A stretch of 64,000 nucleotides of DNA from Paenibacillus polymyxa (GCF_015710975.1 NZ_CP049783.1:5776001-5840000); one strand, 5' to 3'. Shown: positions 17,494-27,098, counted from the first letter of the stretch. Notes: generated from the sequence alone by a model not told the origin. Numbers and translations: made by a program.

Positions 17494-17570
17494 ATTTTCC
17501 CAGTCACGGTTATTATAGATTCCCTGTGTTCGAGCGGTTTGCCTGATCCGTTACAGTTTGATCCTACAAT

Positions 17571-18020
17571 CTACAATCGAATCAGGCTGGTAAAGCTGTT
17601 GCTGCCTTCGCTCCCTTTTTTAAAAGAAAGGTAAATACGGTTATTTTCTCTGCTGGCCAAGCATTCATAAAGTCCAGGTTGCACAGACAGGAATGACCCT
17701 CCCCATACACAATCAGGTTCCAACTCACCACCTGTGGCTTCCTCTCCTGCGCCAATAAATATGTTCCCTGAGGGAACCTTCAAAAACAGTCGCACCGTGG
17801 GCTGCTCAATATGATCTGTTATCACAACCTCATACGTCCCGTCCGCTCCCAGATTCAAAAAAGCAGCATTTCCCGCATTCAACTCCCCCAGCTCGTCCGC
17901 TTCAATGGACCACCAATCCGGCTCATCGTTCAAGCGATGCTTCAAAGCTTGCGTATCAAATAGGCAGAGAGTCGCCGTATCTGTCGTAAATTGAAATGGA
18001 CTGCTTGTCATGTTCGTCAT
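17571..18020 (-). CDS. Hypothetical beta-rich protein
   Basis: A 149-residue soluble protein without signal peptide. It is strand-rich with regular Gly turns (FLNLGADGTYEVVITDHIEQ, LYECLASRENNRIYLSFKKG), suggesting a small beta-sandwich or barrel. I do not recognise the family. ATG 18020 (MTNMTSSPFQF) is chosen because GGGAGG precedes it at about 6 nt; the frame stays open 14 codons further. It stands alone between two terminators. Confidence 0.6.
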   Translation of the reverse strand: MTNMTSSPFQFTTDTATLCLFDTQALKHRLNDEPDWWSIEADELGELNAGNAAFLNLGADGTYEVVITDHIEQPTVRLFLKVPSGNIFIGAGEEATGGELEPDCVWGGSFLSVQPGLYECLASRENNRIYLSFKKGSEGSNSFTSLIRL

Positions 18021-18175
18021 GCGATCCTCCCGATCATGGTCAGCGAATCTCCGTATTCTCACGTCTCCCGCTATCCGTAATTACTATAGATTTGAGGTAA
18101 ATTATCCCTGTATGTAAAGTATAACAATGCTTGTAGAGCTAGACAACATACTAGAGCCACCATCCATTCTGCATT

Positions 18176-18218
18176 AAAAAGCCCTCCCTCACGCTGTCGT
18201 GAAAGAGGGCCGCTTTAC
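18176..18218 (-). terminator. Terminator downstream of YjcZ-type gene
   Basis: On the minus strand GCCCTCTTTCAC and GTGAGGGAGGGC pair around a 6-nt loop and run into TTTTT, just after the micro-gene ending at 18244. Confidence 0.75.
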
Positions 18219-18243
18219 GAATTTGAGCGATGCTAACCTGCTG

Positions 18244-18342
18244 TTAGATCAGAAAGGATTTGGTGATAATCACCAGCAAAATGAACAATACCAAAATCGC
18301 ACCTGTGGATGTCCATGCTCCACCGTAACCTACTTGACCCAT
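18244..18342 (-). CDS. YjcZ-family sporulation micro-protein
   Basis: A 32-residue peptide with the family's form: a short Gly-rich head (MGQVGYGGAWTSTG) followed by a single hydrophobic helix (ILVLFILLVIITKSFLI). YjcZ-type proteins are widespread in Bacillus and Paenibacillus and linked to sporulation; their function is not established. ATG 18342 has a strong GGAGGG site. The frame is open further upstream, but nothing there looks like protein. A terminator follows within 70 bp. Confidence 0.8.
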   Translation of the reverse strand: MGQVGYGGAWTSTGAILVLFILLVIITKSFLI

Positions 18343-18443
18343 GTCTAAATCCCTCCTTGCGTTAAAGCTTACTCTTATTGTATGTAGAAAAGCGGATAAC
18401 GACAGGGCGAATCGGCAAGTTTCTTTGCTCATGGAGGGACCTC

Positions 18444-18662
18444 TTAGAAAATGGACTGATACGTTTCGGATGGATTGGTCATGACTCGGGATGACAACTG
18501 GCGAAGAATGTCGTCGGTTCTGCGCAGCAGCCTGCTCACATCCTTCTGCTTCATCTTTTGAAGGAGCGGGGTTTCTAGCTGGGATGAAAGAAATTGAGTG
18601 GTGCCTATAAATACAATAACATCCAATCCCGGGTTGGTGTCAGTATGTAATAAGTGCAGCAA
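18444..18662 (-). pseudogene. 3' remnant of an unidentified gene at accessory-block edge
   Basis: An open frame of about 72 codons with protein-like composition (NPGLDVIVFIGTTQFLSSQ, then a charged helix LLQKMKQKDVSRLLRRTDDI). It has no ATG, no ribosome site and only a chance TTG at its 5' end. It reads like the C-terminal part of a gene whose 5' end was lost where the AT-rich phosphonate block begins. The family is not recognised. Confidence 0.4.
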
Positions 18663-18939
18663 ATCTCTTCCTCATGAGCTAACCAATCTATGTATTTTGG
18701 GCAAATCTTTATTACCACATCTTGCTGAACAATGGAAAATTACCCATTGGGAAATAACCCATTCAGGCATTTGTATGTTATTCTTAGGTTTAAACAAGCC
18801 ATCTTACAGGGGTTGCTTCGCCATGATTTTCATATCGGCAAGCATTCCACTCTGGTGAGTACCGGTCTGACGTTAAATCAATGACTTCTTACACTTTAGA
18901 ACTTTTAACATCACAGACAGAACTATAGGGGGATTTTAA
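18663..18939 (+). other. Gene-poor leader of the phosphonate block with a coding remnant
   Basis: No complete gene. One short plus-strand stretch near 18792-18887 reads as a plausible protein tail (AILQGLLRHDFHIGKHSTLV, then STGLTLNQ and stop) without a start, so it is probably debris of a lost gene. The promoter of the phosphonate operon must lie here, but I see no clear -35/-10 pair. GGGGGA just before 18940 is the ribosome site of the first gene. Confidence 0.4.
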
Positions 18940-20991
18940 ATGAGAAGAAAGCCGATTCAGCAACGCATAGAGCAATTAAATAATTTATATCATAGTATCA
19001 AAGTTTCTTTTGAAAGTAATAATATTCCATTATTGGAGGAATATATCAACAAATATAATGACATTACTGAGGATGCAAATCTAATCTCAATTAAGAGTAA
19101 CTACTTTTTCCAAATAGGCGATTATGAGCAAGCTGCAAAAGTTTTAGAAGAAGGAATTAAGCTATATCCATTTAATTTTGATATCAACCTAAATCTTGGT
19201 ATTGTTTATGAAATGAAGAGTTTTTTTACTGGCAGTTTTCATAGATATGTTAGTGCACTAAAATATGCTAGTACCGGAGAAAAACAGGAATTAGCTAAAA
19301 CGTATATTACTCAGATAAATCTTGTATTAAGGGAAATTTATCAAAGTGACCAGAATAAATTGTTACAACTTATTGAGGAAGGCAATAGATTTCTAGGAGA
19401 AATAGACTATCGTTTATTTCCATTGGACCATAATAAGCAAAGCTCCATTCGTCAGTCGCAGGCAGTAGGAACTTCAGATGAATATATGACCAATTTATAT
19501 AGATCGTATAATAATACTGATATTGATGAAAATACTAGTCCCTATCATATGACAGAAACTTTAAAGGGGCGTATACACAAGTCTGAAAAACAAATATCTT
19601 TAACAGGCAGTCAAACATTACTACCAGTATCTACACTTGAGAATGAGACGGTACTTAACTTTAACTTGAACGGGAGAAATTACTCATTTTCAAATGAAGA
19701 TCTTCCATATAATCAATATCATTATTTGCGTTTTAATGAAAAAGGCTTGTTAAATATAACAATGAATAAACCGATATTTATAGGAACACCTATCCCGCTG
19801 CAAGAAATATCCAAGAAAAAGCGACTAATATTCAATATTTTTGTTGACGGGCTTTCATTTGATTTTATACAAAAGCATGATTTTAAATCAATTATGCCCA
19901 ATACACATGCTTTTTTTCAAAAAGGCTTTACTTCTACAAATTGCTATGCAACAAGTGAATGGACCTTTCCGAGTGTTGCTAGCATGTTTACAGGGAAATA
20001 TACAACCAATCATGGCTTATTCCACCCTGATTTTAATTATGCATTTGCCGAAAATAATAAAATGATGCAGGAGCATTTTAAAGAGGCTGAATATTTTACT
20101 GCACAAATCGGAGGAGATTGGAGGGTAACACCTGCACACGGATATCATAAAGGTTTTGATCGTATTCTGTATCAAAATTTTATGGGCGGGATGGATTGCA
20201 AACAGGTGATTACAGAATCAATAGAACATTTGGAGACGTTTAAGGAAAGAAATAACTTTATGTGGATATCTTTAGCGGATGTACATCACGTTCCAGACGA
20301 GATAGATTGCAATCTCATGACACAAGCACAAATTGATATCAGTAAACGCGTTAGGATAAATAAAAAGGGTAGCACTACCGTTCTGACTCCCTATGATATT
20401 AACAAACATGAAAAGTATATTTTAGAAATTAAACGAATCGATTTTTACTTGAACATTCTTTATACCTATTTTGATCAGCATTATCAGAATGAAGAGATCC
20501 TAGTTCTGTTTCATTCTGATCATGGTCAATCTTTCTTAGAAGATGAACCGTTTCTCCTTCATGAGAGTAGACGCAAAGTTCCGTTTATGATTAGGGGGGG
20601 GGATGTCCCAGTAGGAGAATCAGACGAACTTATGGAACTAATTGATATGCTGCCAACGCTACTTCACTACAGTGACCTGTCTGCTCCTAAAGATATTGAT
20701 GGTCACCTTCCTGCATGTTTAGGAGGGAAGGAATCTCGTAAGTTTGCTTTCACGGAGGCTATACATCCGAATCAAACTTATAAAGCTGCAATCACGGATG
20801 AAACTCATATTTTCAGGTTTGAAAATGGACACCCTCTTCAGAATGATGGTCTGGTAGATTTAAATGATTATAAGATTCAATTGATCAATAAAGAAACTGG
20901 TAGCGATGAGACTGATGTGTTCCCGGATAAAGCTGATCATTATGAGGAAGTCGTATGGGAACATATTCGTAAACATATAATATTTAATTAA
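18940..20991 (+). CDS. TPR protein fused to alkaline-phosphatase-superfamily (sulfatase-like) enzyme
   Basis: A 683-residue cytoplasmic protein with no signal peptide or membrane helix. Residues 45-110 form TPR-like helices (FFQIGDYEQAAKVLEEGIKL). Residues about 295-620 form a sulfatase-like core: metal-binding VDGLSFD (D303), the nucleophile segment SEWTFPSVASMFTG with Thr342 where sulfatases have Cys/Ser in CxPSR, LADVHH (D447, H449/450), HSDHGQ (D526, H527) and LLHESRRKVP (H541). Thr as nucleophile points to phosphate, phosphonate or phosphodiester chemistry rather than sulfate esters. It heads the phosphonate operon, 47 bp before pepM. It could attach activated aminoethylphosphonate to an acceptor, or hydrolyse phosphonate esters; both are inference. 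Confidence 0.75.
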   Translation: MRRKPIQQRIEQLNNLYHSIKVSFESNNIPLLEEYINKYNDITEDANLISIKSNYFFQIGDYEQAAKVLEEGIKLYPFNFDINLNLGIVYEMKSFFTGSFHRYVSALKYASTGEKQELAKTYITQINLVLREIYQSDQNKLLQLIEEGNRFLGEIDYRLFPLDHNKQSSIRQSQAVGTSDEYMTNLYRSYNNTDIDENTSPYHMTETLKGRIHKSEKQISLTGSQTLLPVSTLENETVLNFNLNGRNYSFSNEDLPYNQYHYLRFNEKGLLNITMNKPIFIGTPIPLQEISKKKRLIFNIFVDGLSFDFIQKHDFKSIMPNTHAFFQKGFTSTNCYATSEWTFPSVASMFTGKYTTNHGLFHPDFNYAFAENNKMMQEHFKEAEYFTAQIGGDWRVTPAHGYHKGFDRILYQNFMGGMDCKQVITESIEHLETFKERNNFMWISLADVHHVPDEIDCNLMTQAQIDISKRVRINKKGSTTVLTPYDINKHEKYILEIKRIDFYLNILYTYFDQHYQNEEILVLFHSDHGQSFLEDEPFLLHESRRKVPFMIRGGDVPVGESDELMELIDMLPTLLHYSDLSAPKDIDGHLPACLGGKESRKFAFTEAIHPNQTYKAAITDETHIFRFENGHPLQNDGLVDLNDYKIQLINKETGSDETDVFPDKADHYEEVVWEHIRKHIIFN

Positions 20992-21038
20992 CAGATTTAT
21001 ATACTAACTTATAATAAGTAAAAGGACGAAAGTTAATA

Positions 21039-22637
21039 ATGAAAAAAACACAGTTGCTTAAACAGATGATTACAAGTTCCACACTTGATTTTATTATGGA
21101 GGCTCATAACGGTATATCAGCGAAAATTGTGGAGGAAGCAGGGTTTAAAGGAATTTGGGGAAGTGGACTGACGATTTCAGCTTCTTTAGGTGTTCGTGAT
21201 AATAACGAAGCATCTTGGACACAAGTCCTTGATGTTATGGAATTTATGAACGATGCGACGAGTCTGCCTATACTGCTAGATGGCGATACGGGTTACGGTA
21301 ACTTCAACAATATGAGAAGATTGGTCAGAAAGCTTGAACAACGTGGTGTGGCTGGTGTATGTATTGAGGATAAATTGTTTCCTAAGACAAATTCTTTCAT
21401 CTCTGGAGAAACACAACCCCTTGCGGATATGGATGAATTTTGCGGTAAGATACAAGCAGCTAAAGAAACGCAAAGTGACGATGATTTCTGCGTAGTAGCG
21501 CGTTTGGAATCCTTTATTGCCGGGTGGGGACTGGATGAGGCTTTACGCCGAGCGGAAGCATACAGATTGGCGGGAGCGGACGCCATCCTGGTTCATAGTA
21601 AAAAAGCTGACAGTTCTGATATCGAAGCTTTCATGCGAGAGTGGGGGAATCGCCATCCAGTTGTGATTGTGCCTACTAAATATTATTCTACACCTTCCGA
21701 TCGGTTCAGGGAACTTGGAATCAATATGGTTATTTGGGCGAATCATACCTTACGATCAGCTATACATTCTATGCAACAGACAGTGCGACAGATCTACAAA
21801 GATCAATCTTTGATCAATGTAGAAGGTAAAATTACAACAGTATCTGAAATTTTTAAGTTACAGGGTGCGGATGAGCTGAAAGAAGCAGAGAAAAAGTACC
21901 TACCTACATCTGGAAAAAAGGTGAATGCGCTCATTCTTGCGGCGAGTCAAGGAAACTTGGGAGAACTCACAAGAGAAATCCCTAAAACACTGTTGAAAGT
22001 TAGCGGGAAGCCGATCCTGAGCATGCAAGTGGATGATCTGAACAAGGTTGGTATAAAGGATATTTCAGTCGTACGCGGATTTGCGAAAGAGAACGTGAAG
22101 CTGAATAATATTTCGACTATTGACAATGACCAATTTGCTTCAACTCAAGAACTGTACTCTCTTTATCTGGCCAAAGATAAGATTGGTAATGATACTACGG
22201 TAATTAGCTATGGAGATATTATTTATAAAAATTACATACTTAATGATCTTCTTAACGATACAAACGATATTACAATTGTGGTCGATGCGGATGCTGAAGT
22301 TTCTGAAAACAATCAAGATCTTGTTGTGACTGAAAAGCCTTATTCCAAAAATCTGTACTCTAGCGCCGTTAAGCTAGTAAGTGTAAGTAAATCCAGTGTT
22401 AAACAACAATTTAATGGTGAGTTTATCGGGCTGTGGAAGGTATCCGCACATGGAGCAGATATAGTAAAAACAGTGCTGAAACGCTTATCCAAAGAAAACA
22501 AATTTCATACTCTTACTCTAACTGATCTATTTAATGAACTAGTTAAGATACATTCTGTTGCAGTGAAATTTATTAAAGGAGATTGGTTAGATGTGGACAC
22601 AATTGTCGATCTTCAAAAAGCAGGTGAAATGCTGTGA
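21039..22637 (+). CDS. pepM: Phosphoenolpyruvate mutase fused to degenerate nucleotidyltransferase domain
   Basis: A 532-residue two-domain protein. Residues 1 to about 290 are PEP phosphonomutase, which rearranges PEP to phosphonopyruvate, the entry step of phosphonate synthesis. The Mg-binding [10 protein letters not shown] (79-88) and the diagnostic [10 protein letters not shown] (110-119) are intact. Residues about 295-532 form a sugar-nucleotidyltransferase-like domain ([20 protein letters not shown]), in which the usual Gly-x-Gly-x-Arg loop is altered and lacks the arginine while [13 protein letters not shown] is kept. It may be structural or have changed specificity. The gene overlaps the decarboxylase gene by 4 nt (GTGA). 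Second gene of the cluster. Confidence 0.93.
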   Translation: MKKTQLLKQMITSSTLDFIMEAHNGISAKIVEEAGFKGIWGSGLTISASLGVRDNNEASWTQVLDVMEFMNDATSLPILLDGDTGYGNFNNMRRLVRKLEQRGVAGVCIEDKLFPKTNSFISGETQPLADMDEFCGKIQAAKETQSDDDFCVVARLESFIAGWGLDEALRRAEAYRLAGADAILVHSKKADSSDIEAFMREWGNRHPVVIVPTKYYSTPSDRFRELGINMVIWANHTLRSAIHSMQQTVRQIYKDQSLINVEGKITTVSEIFKLQGADELKEAEKKYLPTSGKKVNALILAASQGNLGELTREIPKTLLKVSGKPILSMQVDDLNKVGIKDISVVRGFAKENVKLNNISTIDNDQFASTQELYSLYLAKDKIGNDTTVISYGDIIYKNYILNDLLNDTNDITIVVDADAEVSENNQDLVVTEKPYSKNLYSSAVKLVSVSKSSVKQQFNGEFIGLWKVSAHGADIVKTVLKRLSKENKFHTLTLTDLFNELVKIHSVAVKFIKGDWLDVDTIVDLQKAGEML

Positions 22638-23776
22638 TAGATACAAAGTTGTTTGGGAAAGAGATGAAATCATTGGGGTACGACTTTTTTACCGGTGTAC
22701 CGTGCTCTTTTTTGAAGGATCTGATTAACTATTCAATTAATGAGTGTGATTATGTAGGGGCTGCTAATGAAGGAGATGCAGTAGCAATAGCTAGTGGAGC
22801 CTATGTGGGGGGGCGTAAGTCTGTTGTTTTGATGCAGAATTCGGGTCTTACAAATGCCGTTTCACCACTAACCTCCTTAAATTATACTTTCAAGTTGCCA
22901 GTTTTAGGATTTGTCAGTTTGCGCGGTGAAGTAGGTGTTGCTGACGAACCTCAGCATGAACTTATGGGACAGATAACTACACAGCTTTTAGATTTGATGC
23001 AGGTGAAGTGGAGCTATCTTTCGAAGGATTTTGAAGAAGCTAGCAAACAATTGCTTGAAGCTGATCGTTGGATATCAAAAAATCAGCCCTTCTTTTTCGT
23101 AGTTAGGAAGGGAACCTTCAGTAAAGAGATTCTTCAAGTATCTGATGTAGCAACGTTCCGACACAATGATTTGGTGGTGCAGGGAAGCATTAAAAATCAC
23201 CCTGAAAAGCGGGCATCCAGATATCAAGCGTTAGAAGCCTTGAAAAGCTGTAATGATCCCAAAACAGTATATCTGGCCACCACTGGATATACTGGAAGGG
23301 AATTGTACGAAGTTGAAGACTCCAAGCAAAATCTGTATATGGTCGGTTCCATGGGGTGTGTAAGTTCGTTGGGGCTTGGACTTGCCTTGAGCAGATCTGA
23401 TTTGAACGTAATTGCTATTGATGGTGATGGTGCTTTAATCATGAGAATGGGCAATCTAGCTACTAACGGGCGTTATGGTCCAGGTAATCTTCTCCATTTG
23501 CTTCTGGACAACCAGTGTCATGATTCGACTGGTGGACAAGAGACCGTTTCAGCAAATATCGATTTTCCAGCTTTAGCAGCGGGTTGTGGTTATAAAAAAG
23601 TGAAGTGTGTAGAGGATACGGATCAACTTATTGAATTTGTAGAAGCATGGAAGTCACAACCCGAACTCACTTTTTTGTATATGCCGATCTTAGGAGGAGC
23701 GAAAGATGATCTTAGCCGTCCCAATGTTAAACCTCATGAAGTCAAAGAGAGATTGGTGAAGTTCATCAATGGATAA
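22634..23776 (+). CDS. ppd: Phosphonopyruvate decarboxylase
   Basis: A 380-residue thiamine-diphosphate enzyme that decarboxylates phosphonopyruvate to phosphonoacetaldehyde, the irreversible step that pulls the unfavourable mutase reaction. N-terminal Ppd segments are [34 protein letters not shown] and [16 protein letters not shown]. The C-terminal TPP/Mg motif is [18 protein letters not shown]. Length is typical. The start is GTG at 22634, overlapping the pepM stop (GTGA), so translation is coupled. It also overlaps the methyltransferase gene by 8 nt. Confidence 0.93.
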   Translation: MIDTKLFGKEMKSLGYDFFTGVPCSFLKDLINYSINECDYVGAANEGDAVAIASGAYVGGRKSVVLMQNSGLTNAVSPLTSLNYTFKLPVLGFVSLRGEVGVADEPQHELMGQITTQLLDLMQVKWSYLSKDFEEASKQLLEADRWISKNQPFFFVVRKGTFSKEILQVSDVATFRHNDLVVQGSIKNHPEKRASRYQALEALKSCNDPKTVYLATTGYTGRELYEVEDSKQNLYMVGSMGCVSSLGLGLALSRSDLNVIAIDGDGALIMRMGNLATNGRYGPGNLLHLLLDNQCHDSTGGQETVSANIDFPALAAGCGYKKVKCVEDTDQLIEFVEAWKSQPELTFLYMPILGGAKDDLSRPNVKPHEVKERLVKFING

Positions 23777-24461
23777 TTGGAAAGATATTTGGTCACGTAC
23801 TCGGCATCTTCCGAATGAAGATCCCGACTTGCAGTTTTTAATTGATACTGACGGTTTTAATTCCGGAGCAGGAAAGATCAGCGAGGAAGCTTGGTCTACT
23901 TATGTGAGGCATGCGGCTAGCCTTATGAATATACAGCCAGATGAATCATTATTTGAAGTAGGCTGCGGTAGCGGTGCCTTTTTGTATCCATTCTATAAGA
24001 ATGGACACCAAGTAAGTGGGATTGATTATTCTCCTTCCCTCATTGAAATTGCAAGTTTTGTTATGCCGGAGATGGATTTTAGTATACTGGAAGCTACTCA
24101 AGTAGACCCTACACGTCGATTTGATATTGTATTGGCTAATAGCGTTTTTCAATATTTCCCATCTTTAGAATATGCGGAAGAAGTACTTCGGCTCATGTGG
24201 GAGAAAACAAATAGATTGCTAGTTCTACTTGATTTGAATGATATCCAGTTCGCAGAGGAAGCGTTAAGAATTCGAAAAGGATCGCTATCATTGGGTGAAT
24301 ATGAGAAGAAATATGCCGGTTTGGAACATCTATTTTATGATCGAAACTTTGCCGAGAAAGCACTTAAAGGCAAAAGGTTTACAATCAATATTTCAAATCA
24401 GCAAATCAAAAGTTATGGCAACAACAAATTCAGGTATAATGTGGTGATTGAAAAATGGTAA
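23769..24461 (+). CDS. SAM-dependent class I methyltransferase in phosphonate cluster
   Basis: A 230-residue Rossmann-type methyltransferase. Motif I is LFEVGCGSGAFLYPFYKNG, followed by the ribose-binding acidic residue in SGIDYSPSLIEIA and a motif IV-like FDIVLANSVFQYFP. It lies between, and overlaps, the decarboxylase gene (8 nt) and the cytidylyltransferase-transaminase gene (7 nt), so it is an integral operon member. A likely role is N- or C-methylation of aminoethylphosphonate or of its precursor. The acceptor cannot be read from sequence. It could alternatively act on the final conjugate. Confidence 0.85.
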   Translation: MDNWKDIWSRTRHLPNEDPDLQFLIDTDGFNSGAGKISEEAWSTYVRHAASLMNIQPDESLFEVGCGSGAFLYPFYKNGHQVSGIDYSPSLIEIASFVMPEMDFSILEATQVDPTRRFDIVLANSVFQYFPSLEYAEEVLRLMWEKTNRLLVLLDLNDIQFAEEALRIRKGSLSLGEYEKKYAGLEHLFYDRNFAEKALKGKRFTINISNQQIKSYGNNKFRYNVVIEKW

Positions 24462-26287
24462 ATACGGCAGTTATCCTGGCAGCCGGATTGGGTAGCCGAT
24501 TAAAAGAACATACGGCACACAAGCCAAAAGGTTTTCTAGAGATCGATGCTTTGCCCATTATAGAGCGCTCTATCCTTCAATTGAGAAAGAGTGGTATTGA
24601 GCATATTTGGATCGGAACGGGTTATTTAGCGCAGGAGTATGAACGATTAGCAGGGAAGTATCCTGAAGTGCATTGTGTGTATAACGATCGCTATAGAGAC
24701 AGTGGAAGTATGTACACTTTGTATAATATACGGAATTTTGTACATGGGGACTTTCTACTATTAGAATCTGATCTGCTCTACGACATAGCAGGTTTGAAAA
24801 ATCTGCTGGCGGACATGCGCAGTGATGTAATTCTATCAAGCGGTGCTACTCACTCCAATGATGAAGTGTATATAGAGATAGATGAAGAAGGTCACCTCAT
24901 TGCGATGTCTAAGCAGATTGAACTTTTAGGGCGAGTGGATGCTGAACTGGTAGGGATATCCAAGCTGTCTTTGGATACATATCAGCGAATGTGTCGACTG
25001 GTAGAGGCTGAACTTCATAATCACTTGAAATGGGATTATGAACAAACGTTAGTTGAAGTAGGTAAGGAAAAGCCCCTTGCCGTCAAAAAAATCGAAAAGT
25101 TTATTTGGTGTGAAATTGATACAGAAGAACATTTACAGCATGCTAAAGAAGTGATCTATCCGAAACTGAAGCAGCCAGCAGCACATTTATCGTTGCCCAT
25201 CAAAAGAAACATTCTACTCAATCCCGGGCCTGCAACAACAACAGATACTGTAAAGCTGGCGCAAATTGTGCCGGATATTTGTCCGAGAGAACAGGAATTT
25301 GGAGACCTGATGGAATGGATAGCTGGACAGCTTACTGTATTTGTCGCACCAAAGAGTGAGTATGATACTGTTCTATTTTCAGGGTCGGGCACGGCTGCAG
25401 TAGAGTCGGTTATTAGCTCAGTGATCGGGGAAGGCAAATTGCTAATTCTCAGTAATGGGGCTTATGGAGAGCGAATGGCTGAAATTGCAGAAGTTTATCA
25501 TGTTGATCACGAAGTTTTGGAGAGTTCGGCTGTGCTACCGTTATCCCTGGATGCTATTGAAACAGCGATTATAAGGAATAAAAATAAGCTTACTCATGTA
25601 GCGGTGGTTCACAATGAAACGACTAGCGGTATTTTAAACGATATTGATGCTATTGGAAAGTTGTGTGCTCTGCATGAAGTAGATCTGATTGTCGACGCGA
25701 TGAGTTCGTATGGGGCTATACCGATTAATATGAAAGCAAGTAAGGTTTCTTTTCTTATATCCAGTTCAAATAAAAACCTGCAGGGGATGGCGGGGGTTAG
25801 CTTTGTTATTGCACATAAAGAGAAAATCCAGGAAATTAAAGAGTATAGTCCAAAATCGTATTATCTGGATTTGTATAAGCAGCATGAGTATTTTCAGCGT
25901 ACCCGTCAACTGCGTTTTACCCCGCCAGTTCAAACGTTTTATGCGTTAGAACAGGCAATTATTGAGACGCAAAATGAGGGTATTGAACAGCGTTATAAAC
26001 GCTATACAGAGTCGTGGCAGGCCCTGATTAAAGGTCTGGATCGCCTTCAGCTTCAGTATTTGGTACCAATAGAGCATCATTCTAGAATTATTACCTCTAT
26101 TAAGGAGCCGACGTCTAGAAAATACGAATTTGGTGCTATGCACGACTATTTATACGACAATGGTTTTACAATTTATCCTGGCAAAATCGGTCAAACTGCT
26201 TCTTTCAGGGTGGCTAATATAGGGGCAATTACCTATCAGGATATCGAACGTTTTCTGGAGTATATGGAAGAATATCTATCTATGTAA
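24455..26287 (+). CDS. pntC: Bifunctional AEP cytidylyltransferase (PntC-type)-2-aminoethylphosphonate transaminase
   Basis: A 610-residue fusion. Residues 1 to about 235 are a nucleotidyltransferase with an intact VILAAGLGSRLKEHTAHKPK signature, DSGSMYTLYNI and a LESDLLYD metal site, matching the PntC type that activates aminoethylphosphonate with CTP. Residues about 245-610 form a fold-I PLP aminotransferase of the AEP transaminase type (NILLNPGPATTTDTVK; PLP lysine in ISSSNKNLQGMAGV), converting phosphonoacetaldehyde to 2-AEP. Such fusions are known, for example in Treponema. The product would be CMP-AEP, analogous to CMP-phosphocholine, implying transfer onto a lipid or polysaccharide. 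It overlaps the methyltransferase gene by 7 nt and is the last intact gene. Confidence 0.9.
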   Translation: MVNTAVILAAGLGSRLKEHTAHKPKGFLEIDALPIIERSILQLRKSGIEHIWIGTGYLAQEYERLAGKYPEVHCVYNDRYRDSGSMYTLYNIRNFVHGDFLLLESDLLYDIAGLKNLLADMRSDVILSSGATHSNDEVYIEIDEEGHLIAMSKQIELLGRVDAELVGISKLSLDTYQRMCRLVEAELHNHLKWDYEQTLVEVGKEKPLAVKKIEKFIWCEIDTEEHLQHAKEVIYPKLKQPAAHLSLPIKRNILLNPGPATTTDTVKLAQIVPDICPREQEFGDLMEWIAGQLTVFVAPKSEYDTVLFSGSGTAAVESVISSVIGEGKLLILSNGAYGERMAEIAEVYHVDHEVLESSAVLPLSLDAIETAIIRNKNKLTHVAVVHNETTSGILNDIDAIGKLCALHEVDLIVDAMSSYGAIPINMKASKVSFLISSSNKNLQGMAGVSFVIAHKEKIQEIKEYSPKSYYLDLYKQHEYFQRTRQLRFTPPVQTFYALEQAIIETQNEGIEQRYKRYTESWQALIKGLDRLQLQYLVPIEHHSRIITSIKEPTSRKYEFGAMHDYLYDNGFTIYPGKIGQTASFRVANIGAITYQDIERFLEYMEEYLSM

Positions 26288-27059
26288 TTGACGGATTAAC
26301 GTATAAAGTGCGACATATGCTGAGAATCAATAAAGAAATGAGTTTCACTCATCTTAGCATCATCGAACGCACCGAGCTAGAAATACGGATTAATTACTCA
26401 AGAATTCATTCACAAAAGCTTTAGACCGAAATCAAATAATTCATGATTGGCATGAAACCTATAATGTTCCTGCACTCCACCCTAAAGGCTTTTTGAATGC
26501 AGGAATATATTCAAGTTGCTCATAAATTCTCGTATATCAATGCTTTCTCATCTCGATATATTATTACCACGCACTCCCGGAGAAACGGATGTAATGACGT
26601 TACCCAAAAATCATATTTTCAGGGATTACTTTCACTATGAGCCATACTTAAAATCTTTGAATTTTCCTATCATCTCTGCCTCTCCTGTTCCTGCATACTT
26701 AGTAAAGAAATGTTTTCCTTTTTTTTCAACAGTTCTTTAAATGTCCCTTGCTCAACAATAGTTCCATTGTCAAACATTTAGATGAGCTCATACTGTTCCA
26801 ATGTTTGTTTTGACACCATACGTTTTAAAATTACTTATATTTACTTTTTTATCTTTTTTAATATCATAGGGTTAGCTTATGGTTTTTTAGTCAGTACCTC
26901 GTCGTGCTTAGAACTTGAATGAGTCCAATCTGCACATTCTTATTTTTTGATTGCTGCTCAATCTCCAACAATAGTTCTAACACCTCTATACTGATGGTGA
27001 TTAAGATGTTTGCAATGTTGATGAATAGTACGTATTTAAAGAGCAGTTATTAGATTTAT
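26288..27059. other. Gene-poor debris region at right edge of phosphonate block
   Basis: No intact gene is seen. On the plus strand about 26398-26523 reads as a protein tail ending with a stop (DRNQIIHDWHETYNVPALHP is part of it) but has no start. On the minus strand are an ABC-transporter remnant (26635-26815) and a further short coding-like stretch near 26890-27000 (ELLLEIEQQSKNKNVQIG). Composition is AT-rich. This fits decayed mobile or bacteriocin-type genes at an island border. Confidence 0.5.
26635..26815 (-). pseudogene. C-terminal remnant of an ABC transporter ATPase
   Basis: On the minus strand the pieces ...QLEQYELI, MFDNGTIVEQGTFKELLKK and, after a frame change in an A-run, FFTKYAGTGEA form the end of an ABC exporter ATPase (the D-N/G-K/T-I-V-E-Q-G-T region after the H-loop). 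An in-frame stop lies between the first two pieces. There is no Walker motif or start. It is a dead fragment. Confidence 0.6.
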
Positions 27060-27098
27060 AATACAAAAACACGCCCTCAAGTGGCGTGTTTTTGTATT
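27060..27098. terminator. Strong bidirectional terminator
   Basis: AATACAAAAACACGCC and GGCGTGTTTTTGTATT pair perfectly over 16 bp around a 7-nt loop, giving an A-run and T-run on either side. It ends the minus-strand MetE-like transcript and insulates the debris region. Confidence 0.9.

Noticed and set aside
18598..18858. 86-codon plus-strand frame before the phosphonate block
   Set aside because: No ribosome site or family resemblance and it crosses the edge of a minus-strand gene remnant.
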